From positions 22,922,501-22,986,500 of the forward strand of contig NC_083689.1 of assembly GCF_033118175.1 (NCBI RefSeq): a DNA stretch of 64,000 nt, in the 5' to 3' direction. The number at the start of each line of letters is the position of its first letter. Positions within the stretch are counted from its first letter, which is position 1. The notes under the pieces are model-generated. The model saw only the letters and a list, made by a program, of their open reading frames with translations, ran no database searches and was not told where the DNA came from. Both the position numbers and the translations under genes were made by a program. The DNA comes from Dama dama (taxonomy: Eukaryota > Chordata > Mammalia > Artiodactyla > Cervidae). Below, piece by piece: positions 1-29,100 of the stretch.

Positions 1-650
1 GGAAACTTCCAGGCCCTGGTATGAATGGGGAGGTCAGTCTTTCCCTTCCATTGCTGGAAAGGTGAGGAAGCAGAGCTCCAAGATATCACCTGCCAGGGTG
101 CTAGAGCCATGAGGCCAGAGCTGAGACATGTCATAGGAACTGAATCCTGCCCTGGAGAGCCTGTCTCGGCTGCCCCAGCCTATAGGCTGCCTGCCTCCTG
201 ACTGCTGAGCACCAGCTGTTGCCAGACATGGGCCCTGTTTCTGCGTCATGGGTGCTTTCATTAGGGGCATGTGCCGTCTTTACACCCAGCTGCTTTCAGG
301 GTCTCCCAAGGCAGGGAGATGTCTTCCTCCTGTCTTGTGTCCCCCCGTGATCCCCGACCAGCCCAGGTCTGATCTCTGTTCTTACACAGCAAAGATGTAG
401 CCACGTCCCCATTGGGACCATGGTCCAGGCTCACAGTCAGTCCTGCCTGGCGGCCTTTGTTCCCCAGGCCAGAGAGGGTGACACACCCACAGAGGGACCT
501 TTGGACAGTTGGTGCCTTCCCTCCCCCCATGTCAGCTGGGTCACAGCCCGTGAGCATCACCTGAACCCCCTGCTGCCAGCCGCTGCCCCAACTCCTGCTG
601 TCAGCCCTCTTGGTCCACCTGCCAGGTCCACCTCGCTTTCATTTCTGCAG
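1..650 (+). other. DPP9: DPP9 intron (part)
   Basis: Intronic sequence before the first visible exon. I see no exon, RNA gene or clear repeat. Confidence 0.8.
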
Positions 651-17511
<16,861 letters not shown>

Positions 17512-19089
17512 GCCCGGGGCCGCCTCAGGAGGGGCCTGCACAGTCAGAGCACAAGTGGCTCCGCAGCCGCCACCGTGCATGCTGGGGGCAGGAGGGACCG
17601 AGTGGCCTCGCGGGCCCCGCACCGCGCCTCCTCCCACCAGCCCACAGGACTGCCTGCCCCGGGAGCCACCACCTTTGCCCCCACACCTTTGATTGTTTTT
17701 GTTCACGCTCCTGGGTTTTTGGCCTGCTGCTTCTGGGTTGCCAGGATGGAGCACTGAGGCCAACGTCCACAAAGCACTTCCTCAAGCCATCCCTCCACTC
17801 CCCATTGTCTGGGAGCCTCAACTCCACTGGGCACTGGAGGCCTGAAGAGACTCAGAGAAGCCTGGCCTTTGCACCATTCACCCCGGGGGCAGGGTCGGGT
17901 GGGGGTGGCCAGGCCTAGGCTCGGGCCCAGCCACAGGTGCAGAAGCATGCGGTTGCCTGTCCTCCCCACCTGCGCCCACTTCTTGTGATTTTTTTTTTTT
18001 TGGGCAGGGTGTGGGGCGCATTTTATTATTTAAAAGACAGAAAGCTAGGGGTGCCTAAATCTAGAATCTGGGTCTGCCGCTGGCCGCGGGTTCACCCCAG
18101 CCAGCACTCGAAACAGGAGCCGTGCACCCAACAGACCCAAGTAGTGTGCAGGGGAGCGGGCAGCCCTCCGGCCCGGCTCTCCCCGGGCTTTTAGGCAGGC
18201 TCTGAAATGTGACTGGCTGGGGCTCTGCTGGCCAGCAACTGCTGCCCCGTCTCCAGCCCGGCCATCTGGTCCCACGTTTCTGCCTGGCCCGCACTAACCG
18301 GGCTTCCAGGGTTGGGAGTGGAACCCTCCCCGCCTCAGGGTTATCCTTACTCTTCCTTTTCCTCCCGCCAAGAGTTCTGCCAGGGGCGGGTTAAAAAAAA
18401 AAAAGAAAACCCAACAAAAAAAAAAAATCCCACCAGAGAGACGAACCACCTCTACATATTATGGAAAGAAAATATTTTTGTCAATTCTTATTCTTTTATA
18501 ATTATGCGTGTAAGAAGTAGACACATTAAACAATTCCAGATGGAAGCGTTGCCACCTGCCTGAGGTTCCTTCTAAGCTAAACTCCCCAGGGCTGGTGATG
18601 GGGGTTCCGTGGGTGGGCAGGGAAGTCCCAGGAGGTGACTGAGCCAAGGGCAGGGCAGTCTTGGCAGTGGTGGGAGAGGGGTTGCTTGCTCAGCCTTGCT
18701 GCCCTAGCACAAAATAGCAGGGGGCCCCATGCCACAGCTAGAAGATGCCCAAAGGACAGTCTCAGAGGTCCTGAGGCAGCTCGTGGGTGCCACTGAGGGA
18801 CCCAGCCCAGGCTGTCGTGGGCAGCCTGGCCCTGACTTCCTTTTGCATCTTTTCTTGTCCAGAGGCTTGATTTGGTGGTTGGAGCATCAGGACACACTGA
18901 CAAGTGGGGGCAGGGGGCGGACTCTTCGTCTGTCCCAACAGCTGAGAGAGGAGGCTGGAGACCCTGCCCGTGCCGAGCGCACTCGTGGTACTTGAGTGTC
19001 TAACGGCACAATGACCTCGGCCCCAGGGCCACCACCCGCTCCATCCTTTGCGAAGTTCCAATTTTATTTTCAATGGCTTAAAGAATAAA
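17512..19089 (+). other. DPP9: Probable DPP9 3' UTR
   Basis: No coding exon follows the stop. The sequence is GC-rich at first, then has A-rich runs (about 18391-18427) and an ATTAAA at 18525-18530. The best poly(A) signal is AATAAA at 19084-19089, giving a UTR of about 1.6 kb. The cleavage site is inferred, not seen. Confidence 0.6.
19084..19089 (+). terminator. DPP9: Candidate DPP9 poly(A) signal AATAAA (copy 1)
   Basis: AATAAA lies inside a 10-bp sequence, AATAAACCAG, that recurs at 19203-19212 on the far side of a CHR-type SINE. Copy 1 is now followed directly by SINE sequence. Confidence 0.5.
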
Positions 19090-19092
19090 CCA

Positions 19093-19202
19093 GGGACTCC
19101 CCTGGGTGGTCCAGTGGTTAAGAAATCATGCATCCACTGCAGGGGGCACAAGTTTGATCCTTGGATGGGGAAGTTCCACATGCTGCAGTGTGGCCAAAAA
19201 TA
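19093..19202 (+). mobile_element. CHR-type SINE inserted at the presumed DPP9 3' end
   Basis: Head gggactcccctgggtggtcc, then aagtttgatccttgg and a ccaaaaataaat tail. Flanked by 10-bp direct repeats AATAAACCAG (19084-19093 overlapping the head base, and 19203-19212). Confidence 0.87.
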
Positions 19203-19208
19203 AATAAA
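19203..19208 (+). terminator. Duplicated poly(A) signal AATAAA (copy 2)
   Basis: Second copy of AATAAACCAG created as target-site duplication by the SINE at 19093-19202. The genomic sequence that originally lay downstream of the signal now follows this copy. Confidence 0.45.
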
Positions 19209-19289
19209 CCAGTACAAAAGGGTACAGAGAGGAAAACGATGCCCTCCCCACCTCCATGAGAGGTAAGCCCTCCCCAGTCTCTCGTCAGA

Positions 19290-19562
19290 AAAATTATTTT
19301 CGGCTGTGCTGGGTCTTCGTTTATGTGCTCAGGGTGTCTCTGGTTGTGGCAAGCAGTGGCTACTCTCTAGTTGCGGTGGCTTCTCTTGTGGAGCATAGGC
19401 TCTAGAACATGCAGGCTTATGTAGTTGCAGTGCCTGGGCTCAGCAGTTTGGCTCACAGGCTTAGCTGTCCCATGTTATGTGGAATCTTCCCGGACCAGGG
19501 ATTGAACCTGTGTCACCTGCATTGGCAGGAAAATTCTTAACCACTGGACCATAGGGAAGTCC
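19290..19562 (-). mobile_element. Long CHR-type SINE, reverse
   Basis: ggctgtgctgggtcttcgtt, ctctagttgcggtggcttct, gaccagggattgaacctgtg, ccactggaccatagggaagt. Confidence 0.87.
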
Positions 19563-19654
19563 CCCAGTCTCTCTTTTTAATACCTGCCTTCTGTTTTGCT
19601 CTGGGAATGCCATAATTTATTTTGCCAGGCACTTATAAAGGGATAGGATTATTC

Positions 19655-19900
19655 TGGGCTTTTTGTATAAATCAGGGGTCAACAGACTGTCAAGGACCAG
19701 AGAGTAAATATTTCAGGGTTTGTAGGCCAGGCGGTCTCCATTCCAATTGCTCAGCTCTGGCCCTTGCAACTCAAAAGTAGCCAAGGGTAAAGTATAAATG
19801 AGTGGATGTGGCTGTGTGCCAATAAAACTTTATTTACAAAGCCACACAGCTGGCCAAATTTGGCCCACAGGTTGTCATTGACCAACCTCTACTACAAAAG
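19655..19900 (+). mobile_element. Non-autonomous hAT-type (MER1/Charlie group) relic
   Basis: caggggtcaacagactgtca, agtaaatatttcagggtttg, ccaataaaactttatttaca and aatttggcccacaggttgtc give the full order of a common mammalian hAT relic, nearly end to end. Subfamily uncertain. Confidence 0.6.
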
Positions 19901-20084
19901 ATCCTGCGACAAACAGCCTTGTACATGTTTTGGGCATGTCTGAATTTATAGGGTAATTTCCTAGAATTATTGAAAGGCATATTCATTTTTAATTTTGAAG
20001 AATATTGCAATATTGCCTTCTAAGGAGAACGCCTCCATGTACACACCTCTTGGTGAAGTGTGCCCCTTGCTCCATTCCTTCAGT

Positions 20085-20430
20085 GTTGCTCTTGTTCAGT
20101 TGCTAGGTCATGTCTGACTCTTTGTGATCCCATGGACTGCAGTACGCCAGGCTTCCCTGTCCTTCACTATCTCCTGGAGTTTGCCCAAGTTCATGTCCAT
20201 TGAGTCAATTATGCCATCCAATGATGCCATCCTCTATCATCCCTTTCTCTTTTTGCCTTCAATGTTTCCCACCATCAGAGTCTTTTCCAGTGAGTTGGCT
20301 GGAAAAGGTGGTCAAAGTATTGCGACTTTAGCCTCAATATCAGTCATTCCAGTGAATATCAGGGTTGCTTTCCTTTAGGATTGACTGGTTCGATCTCCTT
20401 GCAGTCCAAGGGACTCTCAAGAGTCTTCAG
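20085..20430 (-). mobile_element. BovB/ART2A 3'-end fragment, reverse
   Basis: ttgctaggtcatgtctgact, ccatggactgcagtacgcca, catcagagtcttttccagtg, gcagtccaagggactctcaa. This is the 3' terminal region of BovB or its SINE derivative, diverged. Confidence 0.88.
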
Positions 20431-20573
20431 TACCACCTGTTATTTTTGAAAAGCTTAGGGAGTGAAACACAGCAGCTCACTGTAATCTGAACTCATATTT
20501 CTTTTATGTGTGTATGAATATTTTCATGCTTTAAGGCACTTGTTTACTGCTAATCATTTGTCAACCTTTTAAA

Positions 20574-20680
20574 ATTTCTTTTTGGCTTGCAGGATCTTAG
20601 TTCCCCAGTCAGGGATGGAATCCAAGCCCTTGGTAGTGAGAGCTCAGAGTCCTAACCACTGGACCACCAGGGAATGCCTT
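20574..20680 (-). mobile_element. CHR-type SINE, reverse
   Basis: gatcttagttccccagtcag, cctaaccactggaccaccag, ggaatgcc end. Confidence 0.85.
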
Positions 20681-20994
20681 GCCCACCTTTCTTTTGATAT
20701 GTTGGCCTCATTCATTTGTAGACACTCTTTATATATGAAGGAAATAAGCTCATTGTCATACATGTTGCAAACTGAACAATGTTGCTGATTTCAAAATGTT
20801 TGATGGGTAGGAAGCTCAGCCAATGAATGTTAAGAATCATCTCAGGAATAAGAATATATCTTGCCCATAATCCACTGTGAAAGTGGAGAGGCAACTAATC
20901 ACAAGTCACAGAATGACAGAAGTTGATGAGAAAGGAGTCACTAGGGTTGCCCAGGAGGCTTGGCAGTTGGCAACCCACAACCATCTCAAGCAGA

Positions 20995-21122
20995 AACTTT
21001 TTTTGGGGGGGGCAGGCTGCCTTGTGGCATGCTGGATCCTAGTTCCCTGACCAAGGATCAAACAAGTGCCCCCTGCAGTGTAAGCATTCAAGTTCTATGC
21101 ACTGGACCACCAGGGAAGTTCC
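20995..21122 (-). mobile_element. CHR-type SINE, reverse
   Basis: ggatcctagttccctgacca, ccccctgcagtgtaagc, ctggaccaccagggaagttc. Confidence 0.86.
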
Positions 21123-21385
21123 TGTTTGTTTTAAATTAACCATAGACACATAAGAAGTTGCAAAAAACAGTGCAGAGTCTCATGTACTCAGCTTACATCT
21201 TACCTAACCCTAATACACTGTCATGCCAAGAACATGATGTGAATACAGCACAATGAACTAAACTCTAGACCTTATTCAGATTTTATCAGCTTTCACAGGC
21301 ACTCATATATGTGTGTAGTTCTATTCCATTCTGTCACCTGTACAGATTCCTAGAACCACCACCACAGTCAAAATACAGAGCTGTT

Positions 21386-21495
21386 GGGAAATCCCCTGGT
21401 AGTCAGTCTGTTGGTTAAGACTGAGCTTCCACTTAAAGGGACCCAGGTTTGATCCCTGGGCCAGGGAACTAGGATCCCACATGCCTCATATCCAG

Positions 21496-21532
<37 letters not shown>
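21386..21532 (+). mobile_element. CHR-type SINE with (AT)n tail and 13-bp target duplication
   Basis: Body ggtttgatccctgggcc, aactaggatcccacatgc, poly-A, then an (AT)n run (~21511-21534). Flanked by atacagagctgtt at 21373-21385 and 21533-21545, a perfect target-site duplication. Confidence 0.9.
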
Positions 21533-21533
<1 letters not shown>

Positions 21534-22029
21534 TACAGAGCTGTTAATTTACCACAAGGGAGTTCCTTCATGCACCCTCTATGATGTCCACACTCACCCT
21601 GTCTATGGTGTCCTGACCATGGAGACAGAAGCCGTGGCAGTTGTGTTACCAAATCTTTTTTGACTGCTAGATTTCATGTCATGGTTAAAAAGCAGAATCT
21701 TGGGAATGATGGTTTTTTTCTTTAAATCCCTTTAGTTTTTTGTTTGTTTCTATTTTGGGTTTTGTTTTATAGGCAAAAAGGAAAAACAGAAACAAGAGGC
21801 TGGGGTTCAGTCTGAGAAGACAACACACATACACACACCTACCCCTCTTGAGGAGGAAACTCAAAACTACTCACAACCAAATACCTTGTCACCTACAGTG
21901 TTTGGCCACTAATTGAATCCTTCATAGGGATATGCTGAAGGTCAAACACAGGAGGTAGGGAAATGGAGACATCAAAAGAACTGCCTTGTGTCAAACACCA
22001 AATAGTCTGCTGTCCTCCGATTTATGGAG

Positions 22030-22195
22030 CCAATTCCTAACAGGTCCACGGCACCCAGCTGCAAAGAGGGAAGCATTTCTTAACATGAGCAGGTACCCCC
22101 ACTCAGAACAGGCTGTAAGAAATAAATGTGTTGTTTAAGCCAGCCAGTCTGCGAGATATTGCTGTAACAACCCAGACTAAGGCAAGGAATTGGTC
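22030..22195 (+). mobile_element. MaLR-like LTR 3' end relic
   Basis: aaataaatgtgttgtttaag, ccagccagtctgcgagatat, acaacccagactaaggc resemble the 3' end of MLT/MST-type LTRs, diverged. Confidence 0.5.
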
Positions 22196-22819
22196 CTGGA
22201 TCCCAGTTGCCTTTCGACGTCTTGGTCTCCTCATTCTGTGATGGTTCCTCAGCCTTTGTCTTTCATGACATTTTTAAAGAGAACTAACTGCCAGCTACCT
22301 AGGTCGAATGTCCCTCAACTTGGGTCCCTCTGGTATCTGCTCTGATCAGATTGAGGCCGTGCATTTTGCACAGAAATTCCACGGAGATGCCACTCAGAAT
22401 GTCCTTCTCTGTATCCCATGGTGGCTCCATGAAGTCACTGTCTTTTTTTAACGACGTTGACTTTGCTCAATGGGCTAAAGATGGTGTCGCCCCTCTAAAA
22501 TTACTACTTTTCTCTTTGTAGCTATCATGTATCTCGGGGGAAAATACTTTGAGATAATGCAAAAATCCTCTTCCCCACCAGTTTTTGGCATGGATCCACG
22601 AATCTTGGAGTAACAATCAAAGAGTTGTTTGCTCAATGGTGATCTTCCATTTCCCTCATTCTGCCTACATGCATTAACCTGAATTTCAGTGGTGCTCCTT
22701 TATATCCTTCATTCGTTGTACACGTACTAACTAGAAGAGTTGAAGGGTCAGTCACTTACCTAGTGAGGGACGAATGGACCCCAAACCAAGAAACCTGTTT
22801 CAATTCCATCAACCCCAGA

Positions 22820-22990
22820 ACGCTCCTGGGACTTCCAAGCCCCGCCCCCAAGATGGCAGCCCGGGTAGGAGGGGCGGGGCCTTCCGGATCACGTGGTCGC
22901 GCCGACGACGACGTGGCCTCCGCCTGACTCCCTACGTGTCCCTCACCGCGCTCCGTCCGCCGTCCCTGCCCCCGTGAACCTGATCCCAAG
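22820..22990 (+). promoter_or_regulatory. MYDGF: MYDGF CpG-rich promoter and 5' UTR
   Basis: CpG-dense block just before the MYDGF ATG. Visible sites: GC boxes (cccgccccc 22841-22849, ggggcgggg 22871-22879), an ETS-like CTTCCGG (22881-22887), E-box CACGTG (22890-22895), and YY1-like AAGATGGC at 22850-22857 and again at 22988-22995 over the start codon. No TATA box. Start sites are inferred to lie within about 22900-22985. Confidence 0.75.
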
Positions 22991-23167
22991 ATGGCAGCGC
23001 CCAGCGGAAGAAGGAATGGCAGCGGCGGCGCGAACTTGTGGGTCTCGTTGCTCCTGGCGGCCGTGGCGCTGAGGCCGGTGGAGGCGGTATCCGAGCCCAC
23101 GACGGTGGCGTTTGACGTGCGGCCTGGCGGCGTGGTGCATTCTTTCTCCCAGAACGTGGGCCCTGGG
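22991..23167 (+). CDS. MYDGF: MYDGF exon 1, residues 1-59
   Basis: Signal peptide and the start of the mature protein, ending SFSQNVGPG. Donor gtacgt, phase 0. Confidence 0.96.
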
Positions 23168-26100
23168 GTACGTGCCTCAGACACCGCGGGGGCTTGAGGG
23201 ATGGTGCTTGGCGGGGCATGGCCTGGGGAGGGGGTGCTGACCGGTGGGGGCGGGACCAGGAGGGCAGCCCCGGTAGGGGCAGGGCCTTAGGTTAGGGGGC
23301 GGGACTTGGTAGGGAAGCTGGAATGAATGAAGAGGAGGCGAGGCTCCTGGGGGCTGGCTTCTTTGAGGGGGCTGGGTCACTAGCCTCAGTCCCTAACTCA
23401 TCTCACTTGCCCATCGTGCCCAAGCAGCCCCATCCCTCAGACCCAAGTGTTGTTCTTCAGTCGCTCAGTTGTGTCCGAGTCTGCGACCCCATGGACTGCA
23501 ACATGCCAGGTTTCCCTTTCCTGTACTGTCTCCCGCATTTTGCGCAAACTCTTGTTCATTGAGTCAGTGATGCTATCCAACCATCTCGTCGTCTGTCGTC
23601 CCCTTCTCCTCCTGCATTCTGTCTTTCCCAGCATCAGGGTCTTTTCTAATGAGTCGGCTCTTCGCATCAGGTGGCCAAAGTACTGGAGCTTCAGCTTCAG
23701 TATCAGTCATTCGTCCTTCCAATGAGTATTCAGGGTTGATTTCCTTCAGGATTGTCTGGTTTAGACTCAAGTGAGCCCCTCCTTATTGGAGGGCATGATG
23801 GGCCCAGAGGTGGGGAGAGGAGAGCTGGAAGCCCTGGGGCATATGCCTCCAGGCCCCACAGAAGGTCGTTCTGCCTCAGCTCTGACCAGGAAGGAAGTAG
23901 ACAGATGTTGCTCTTTTCTTCCATTGCACAAGGTCCCCCATCTTTTTCATTGAAATCTGAGGCCAGACCCTCTTTATCTAGAGGCAGCAGGCCTAGGTCT
24001 AGTCTAGCCCATCCTCAGCTTGTTGGAGAAATTGCTTCCTCTCCCAGTCCTGCTTTCCAGTCTAACAACGATATCAATAGTCATTATTTGTTTATTACTT
24101 CCTTACAACCCGATATTGTGCCAGACTCTTTATGTGAGGCCCATTTTCCAGGTGAAGAAACAGAAAGCTTTGCACTTGCCCAAGGCCCACAGTGGAGCAG
24201 AGATGGACCCCAGGTGTCCCTACTTCCGGATTTCATGTTCCTAAATGGGTGGGTGGTGGAGGAGATGTGATCTCCCCCTTCTGGAAGCCACATGGGTTGT
24301 TTGTCCAGAGCCAGAAGCTCCCCAAGTGGGGAGGCTGGTGGGGAAGTTCCAGGCCTCCAAGGATATTGGCCTCCAGGGACATCAGCCAGAAGGCTCTGAC
24401 TCTGCCTCCTTCCTCTGAGTGTAGATACTCAAAAGCAGGATCTTCTTGATTCTGGATCTCAGAGGGACATTCTGAGACCCTGAACCTCCAATGCTATCTA
24501 CTACTGAGTTATCTGCTACTGAGACGTTTTCCCTTCAATTCTCTAGGACAAATATACCTGTGTGTTCACCTATGCATCTCAAGGAGGGACCAATGAGGTG
24601 AGTTGTTCAAAACTCCATGTAGTTTAGTACGACAGCATCCATTGTCATACAGACCTGCTCTCTAGAGGACACTGGACTATTCTTGCCTAAGCTAAAAGAT
24701 AGTGCTCAAGTCCAATGATGATGGCAGATTCTACTCATAATTCCATAGAGTGAACAGACATATGGACAGAAAGAGGGATGTGAGACCTGAATCTGCCATT
24801 CTCATGAGCCTCTGTGAGCAGTATCATGTTCGTCTTCTGTGCTGAGTAACACGGACTGAACAGCTTAAAACAGTGCCCAATTATTATTGCATCATTCTTT
24901 TTTTTTTTTTCCAGTTATTTATTTTGGCTACCCTGGGTCTTTGTTGGGGCATATGGGCTTCTCTAATTGTGGTGCATGGACTCTGGAGCACGAGGGCTCA
25001 GTAGTTGTGGCACGAGGACTTAGTTACAGTGTGTGAGATCTTAGTTCCCCAACCTGGGATGGAACCCAGGCTCCCTGCATTGGGAGCACAGTCTTATCCA
25101 CTGGACCACAGAGGAAGTACCTATCCCACGGTTCTGAAGGTCAGAAGTCCCTGTCGGCTCAGCTGGATGCTTCACAAAGCCAAGATCCAGGTGTCAGCCC
25201 GGCTGGGCTCTCACCTGCAGGCTCTGGGGAGAGCCCTCGTCCAGACCGATCTAAGTTGTTGGCAGAATTCCTTTCGGTGTGCGACTGAGGTCCCCAGTTC
25301 CTTGCTGGTTGGTTTCTCCAGCTGATGGCAGAAGACGGAGTGAGAGAGATTGGAAGCATAAGACAGGCATAGTGCACCAGAGCAGCACAGCTGACTTTGA
25401 GGAGGTAGGATGTATGACCTCTAGAAGCACAGAGCAGCCCCTGGCTGGTGGCGGGGAGATCAGAGCTTCAGCCCTCCAATCACAAGGAACTGTACCCCAC
25501 CACAACCAGGTGAGTTAGAAGAGGACCCCAATCTCCAGATCTCTAGGTGGGAATGCAGCCTGGCTCCCACTTTTATTTCATTTTTTTTATTGACCATGCC
25601 ATGCAGCATGTGGGATCTCAGTTCCCCGACCAGGGATCAAACCCGCATCCCCTGCATTGCAAGGCAGAGTCTTAACCACTGGACCACCAGGGAAGCCCCT
25701 GGCTGACACTGATTTAGCTTGTGAGACTGAACAAAGGACCCAGCCCTGCCACACCCAGACTTCTGACCTACAGAGCTGTAAGCTAATGAATGGGCGTGCT
25801 TTTAAGCTACTAAATTTGTGGTAATTCTTCACATAATGTAGTGAGTTGAATGAGGTCCTCCAAAATAGATGTGTCCACATCCTACTTCCTAGAACCTGTG
25901 AATTTAGACAATGTCTAAGTGTCCTTCAGTGTCTGCTGGAGGACAAAATTACCCCCAGGCGAAAGCCACTGGGCAAGGATGATATGAAGTTGGGGCTTCC
26001 CTGGTGGTCCAGTGACTAAGACTCTGCGCTCCGAATGCAGGAGACCCAGGTTCAATCTCTTGTCAGGGAACTAGATCCCACAAGCCCCAACTATGACCCA

Positions 26101-29100
26101 GCGCAGCCAAATAAATAAATAGATAATTAAAATAAAAGAGTGACATGAAATCCACTTTCCTTATTTTGGATACATCCGATTTGTAAATAAAAGTAAATGA
26201 CTCCCAGCAACAGTATTGTAATGAAACGTAGTGAACGCCTGGTGACGCCCTTCCCAATGGAACCAAGGGTTGTTGCAGCCCTTCCTCCTGCCGCCAGGAC
26301 CACGGGCATGCTGGGATTGTTCACCGCTCCCTCAGACACCTCCAGGCCTCACTGCTTCTCCAAGCAGTCCAGTCCACTGTGGGGTGGTGACAGGTGGTAG
26401 AACATTCTACCCCAGTCCATACCTCTTGGTAGAGCCATGCCCCATCTCAGGCTCCTGATTAGTCCCAAAGCACCTTCTCCTCATCAGCGCATCCCCTGCC
26501 TCTTTGGTTGTGAAAGTGAAACTGTTAGTTACTCAGTCATGTCCGACTCTTTGCTACCCCATGGACTGTAACCCACTAGGCTCCTCTGTCCATGGAATTC
26601 TCCAGGCAAGAATATTGGCATGGGTTGCCATTTCCTTCTCCAGGTCATCTTCCCGACCCAGGGAATGAAACCAGGTTTCCTGCATTGCAGGTGGATTCTT
26701 TACCATCCGAGCTACCAGGGAAGCCCATGGTTGTGTCCATGGTCAGTTCATTGGATAATAAAATCATGATGTCCCCACCCACCTTGCAGTTTACCAGGCA
26801 CCCTGAGCGGTGCTAAGCCAGGTACATATCATGTTTCATCTTCAGAACCCTGGGAGGCTGTCATTACCCCCACTTCGCACACGAGGACATGGCAGCCCCT
26901 GAGGCTGAGGACCCAGGTCCCCTCAACTGGAATGTGACTGAAGTCCCCAAGGTGCAACCCTTTGACCACTACCCTGAGGCAGGACACAGCCTGCATCACC
27001 AGCAGTGCCTCCCTGACAGGATCCTGCGGGTGGACAGTTCACGGGAGAGCCAGGCTCACTCCTGGGACAGCGGCTAGGTCACAAATTCTGAGCCAGCGAC
27101 AGGCTCAGTTCTTCCATTTCGGATGAGGGAATTCTTCCTGAGGGAAACACGTCAGAGCAGACGTGTCCAGCACGACCTGTTCCAGCAGCACCAGCCAGAA
27201 CTATGATCATCAGAGACCATGGGCCACCAGTGGAGCACGGGAACATGACAGTGTGACCCACTGGCTCTCTGGCTGCTGGCCCATTGCCCCGTTGGCAGGA
27301 AACAGCCCACTGGATCCTCTGTATCCGCCTGTTAGAAATGAGAACTTAAGTCCACACAAAGCTCGCACGTGACTGTTCAGAGCAGTGTGATTTCATCATA
27401 GCCAACAAGTGGAAGCCACCCAAGTGTCCCTTAATAGGTGATGAATGAACACAGCGTGGTCCTTCACACACAGGAACATCACTCTGCAATGGAAAGGGGT
27501 GAGGCCCAGACGCTCACTACTATGTGGACAGATCCTGAGAACACAATGGTCAGTGAGAGAAGCAGGCACAGAAGGGCATACAGGGTGTGATTCCACTGAT
27601 GGGAAACGTCTGGAACAGGCCGATCCACAGACACAGTGGTTTCCTGGTTGTCAGGGCCTGGGGGAGAGAGTGGGGGTGACTGCTCATGGGTTTAGGACTT
27701 CTTTGGGGGATGGTGAGAATTAGGTAGGGGTTTCCTCTGTGGCTCAAACAGCAAAGAATCTGCCTGCAATGCAGGAGACCTGGGTTTGATCCCTGGGCAG
27801 GGAAGATCCCCGGGAAAAGGGAGTGGCTATACAGGTGATGGTTGCACAGCTCTGAAAGTACTAGGAAACACTGAAGTGTGCAATTAAAAAGAGCATATTG
27901 TGTATTATATAAACTGTTTCTCAATAAAGCTATTAAAGGTAAGTGAACTGTTGATACACATGCAACCACTCAGATTAACCAGACATGTGTTAGGCGGAGT
28001 GAGACAGACCAACTCAGGAGATCATGGCTGTGATTCCACTCAGGTGGCATTGTGCAAAGGCACAACTATGAGGATAAAGCAGATCAGTGATTACTGGGAA
28101 TTTGCAGGAAGGGACTGACTCCACAGGGATGGTGAATAGACAACTGCAGAGACAGAACTGATCTGTGTCGCAGTTGGGTAACTCAGACACAGGGACTTCC
28201 CTGGTGATCCTGGTTAAGATTTCGCCTTCCAATACAGGGGGTGAGTGTTCAATCCCTGGTTGGGGAACTAGGATCCCACATGCCTCCTGACCAAAAAACC
28301 AAAACATAAAACAAAAGCAATATTGTAACAAATTCAATAAAGACTTTAAAAATGGTCTACATAAAAAAATCTTTAAAAAATACACAAATGGGTCCATTTC
28401 ACCATCTGTTACTTATCAATATATCTTAATGAAAAACAACAGCAGTGACAGTTTACATGTATCACTTACACTCAGTCACTTAGATCGTGATCTCCCCAGC
28501 CTCCTGGAGAAGGTCACAGAGGCTCCGTCTGAACAGGCTGCCCCAAAACACACCCTCATGTGCGTATCTGATGCCAAAATCTGAGCCTCACCAAGGGCGC
28601 CTACCGCCCACCCTAGCCTGCAGCCTCAAGACCACAGTCAAGTTCGTTTAACAGACCACTCAGAGGGAGGTTGGCCGTATTGCTAAGAAACTCTTGGTTT
28701 TAATTTAGTTTGCTTTCATAGTCTTAAAAAAAGTTTAAAGATTTGCCTGTCATGGAACTTTTAAGAGCTATGGAAGACCATCCCAGATATATTTCACAGC
28801 ATAAAACTGTGAGCCCTTGAAACTGTGGGCAGGAGTTTTTTTTCTGTTTTTTTGTTCAATTTTATTTTTTGGCCACACTGTGCAGCATGAGGGTTCTTAG
28901 TTTGCCGACCAGAGATCAAATCCACACCCCCTGCAGTAGAAGTGCAGAGTCGTAACCACTGGACCCCCAGGGAAGTCCCGGTAGTTTTTAAATAGAAAAT
29001 AAATATATGGGTCCACTTGCCTTGCCTGCCCCACCTAAGTAATTGGCTCCGGCCTTCATGCTGCAGGCAGAAAGCTTATAAGTGACCATTTACTTCCATC

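Larger units (their letters stand above)
19216..22800. other. DPP9-MYDGF intergenic spacer
   Basis: About 3.6 kb between the presumed DPP9 end and the MYDGF promoter. It is mostly transposons listed separately; 22200-22760 is unassigned AT-moderate sequence with no open frame of note. Confidence 0.75.
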
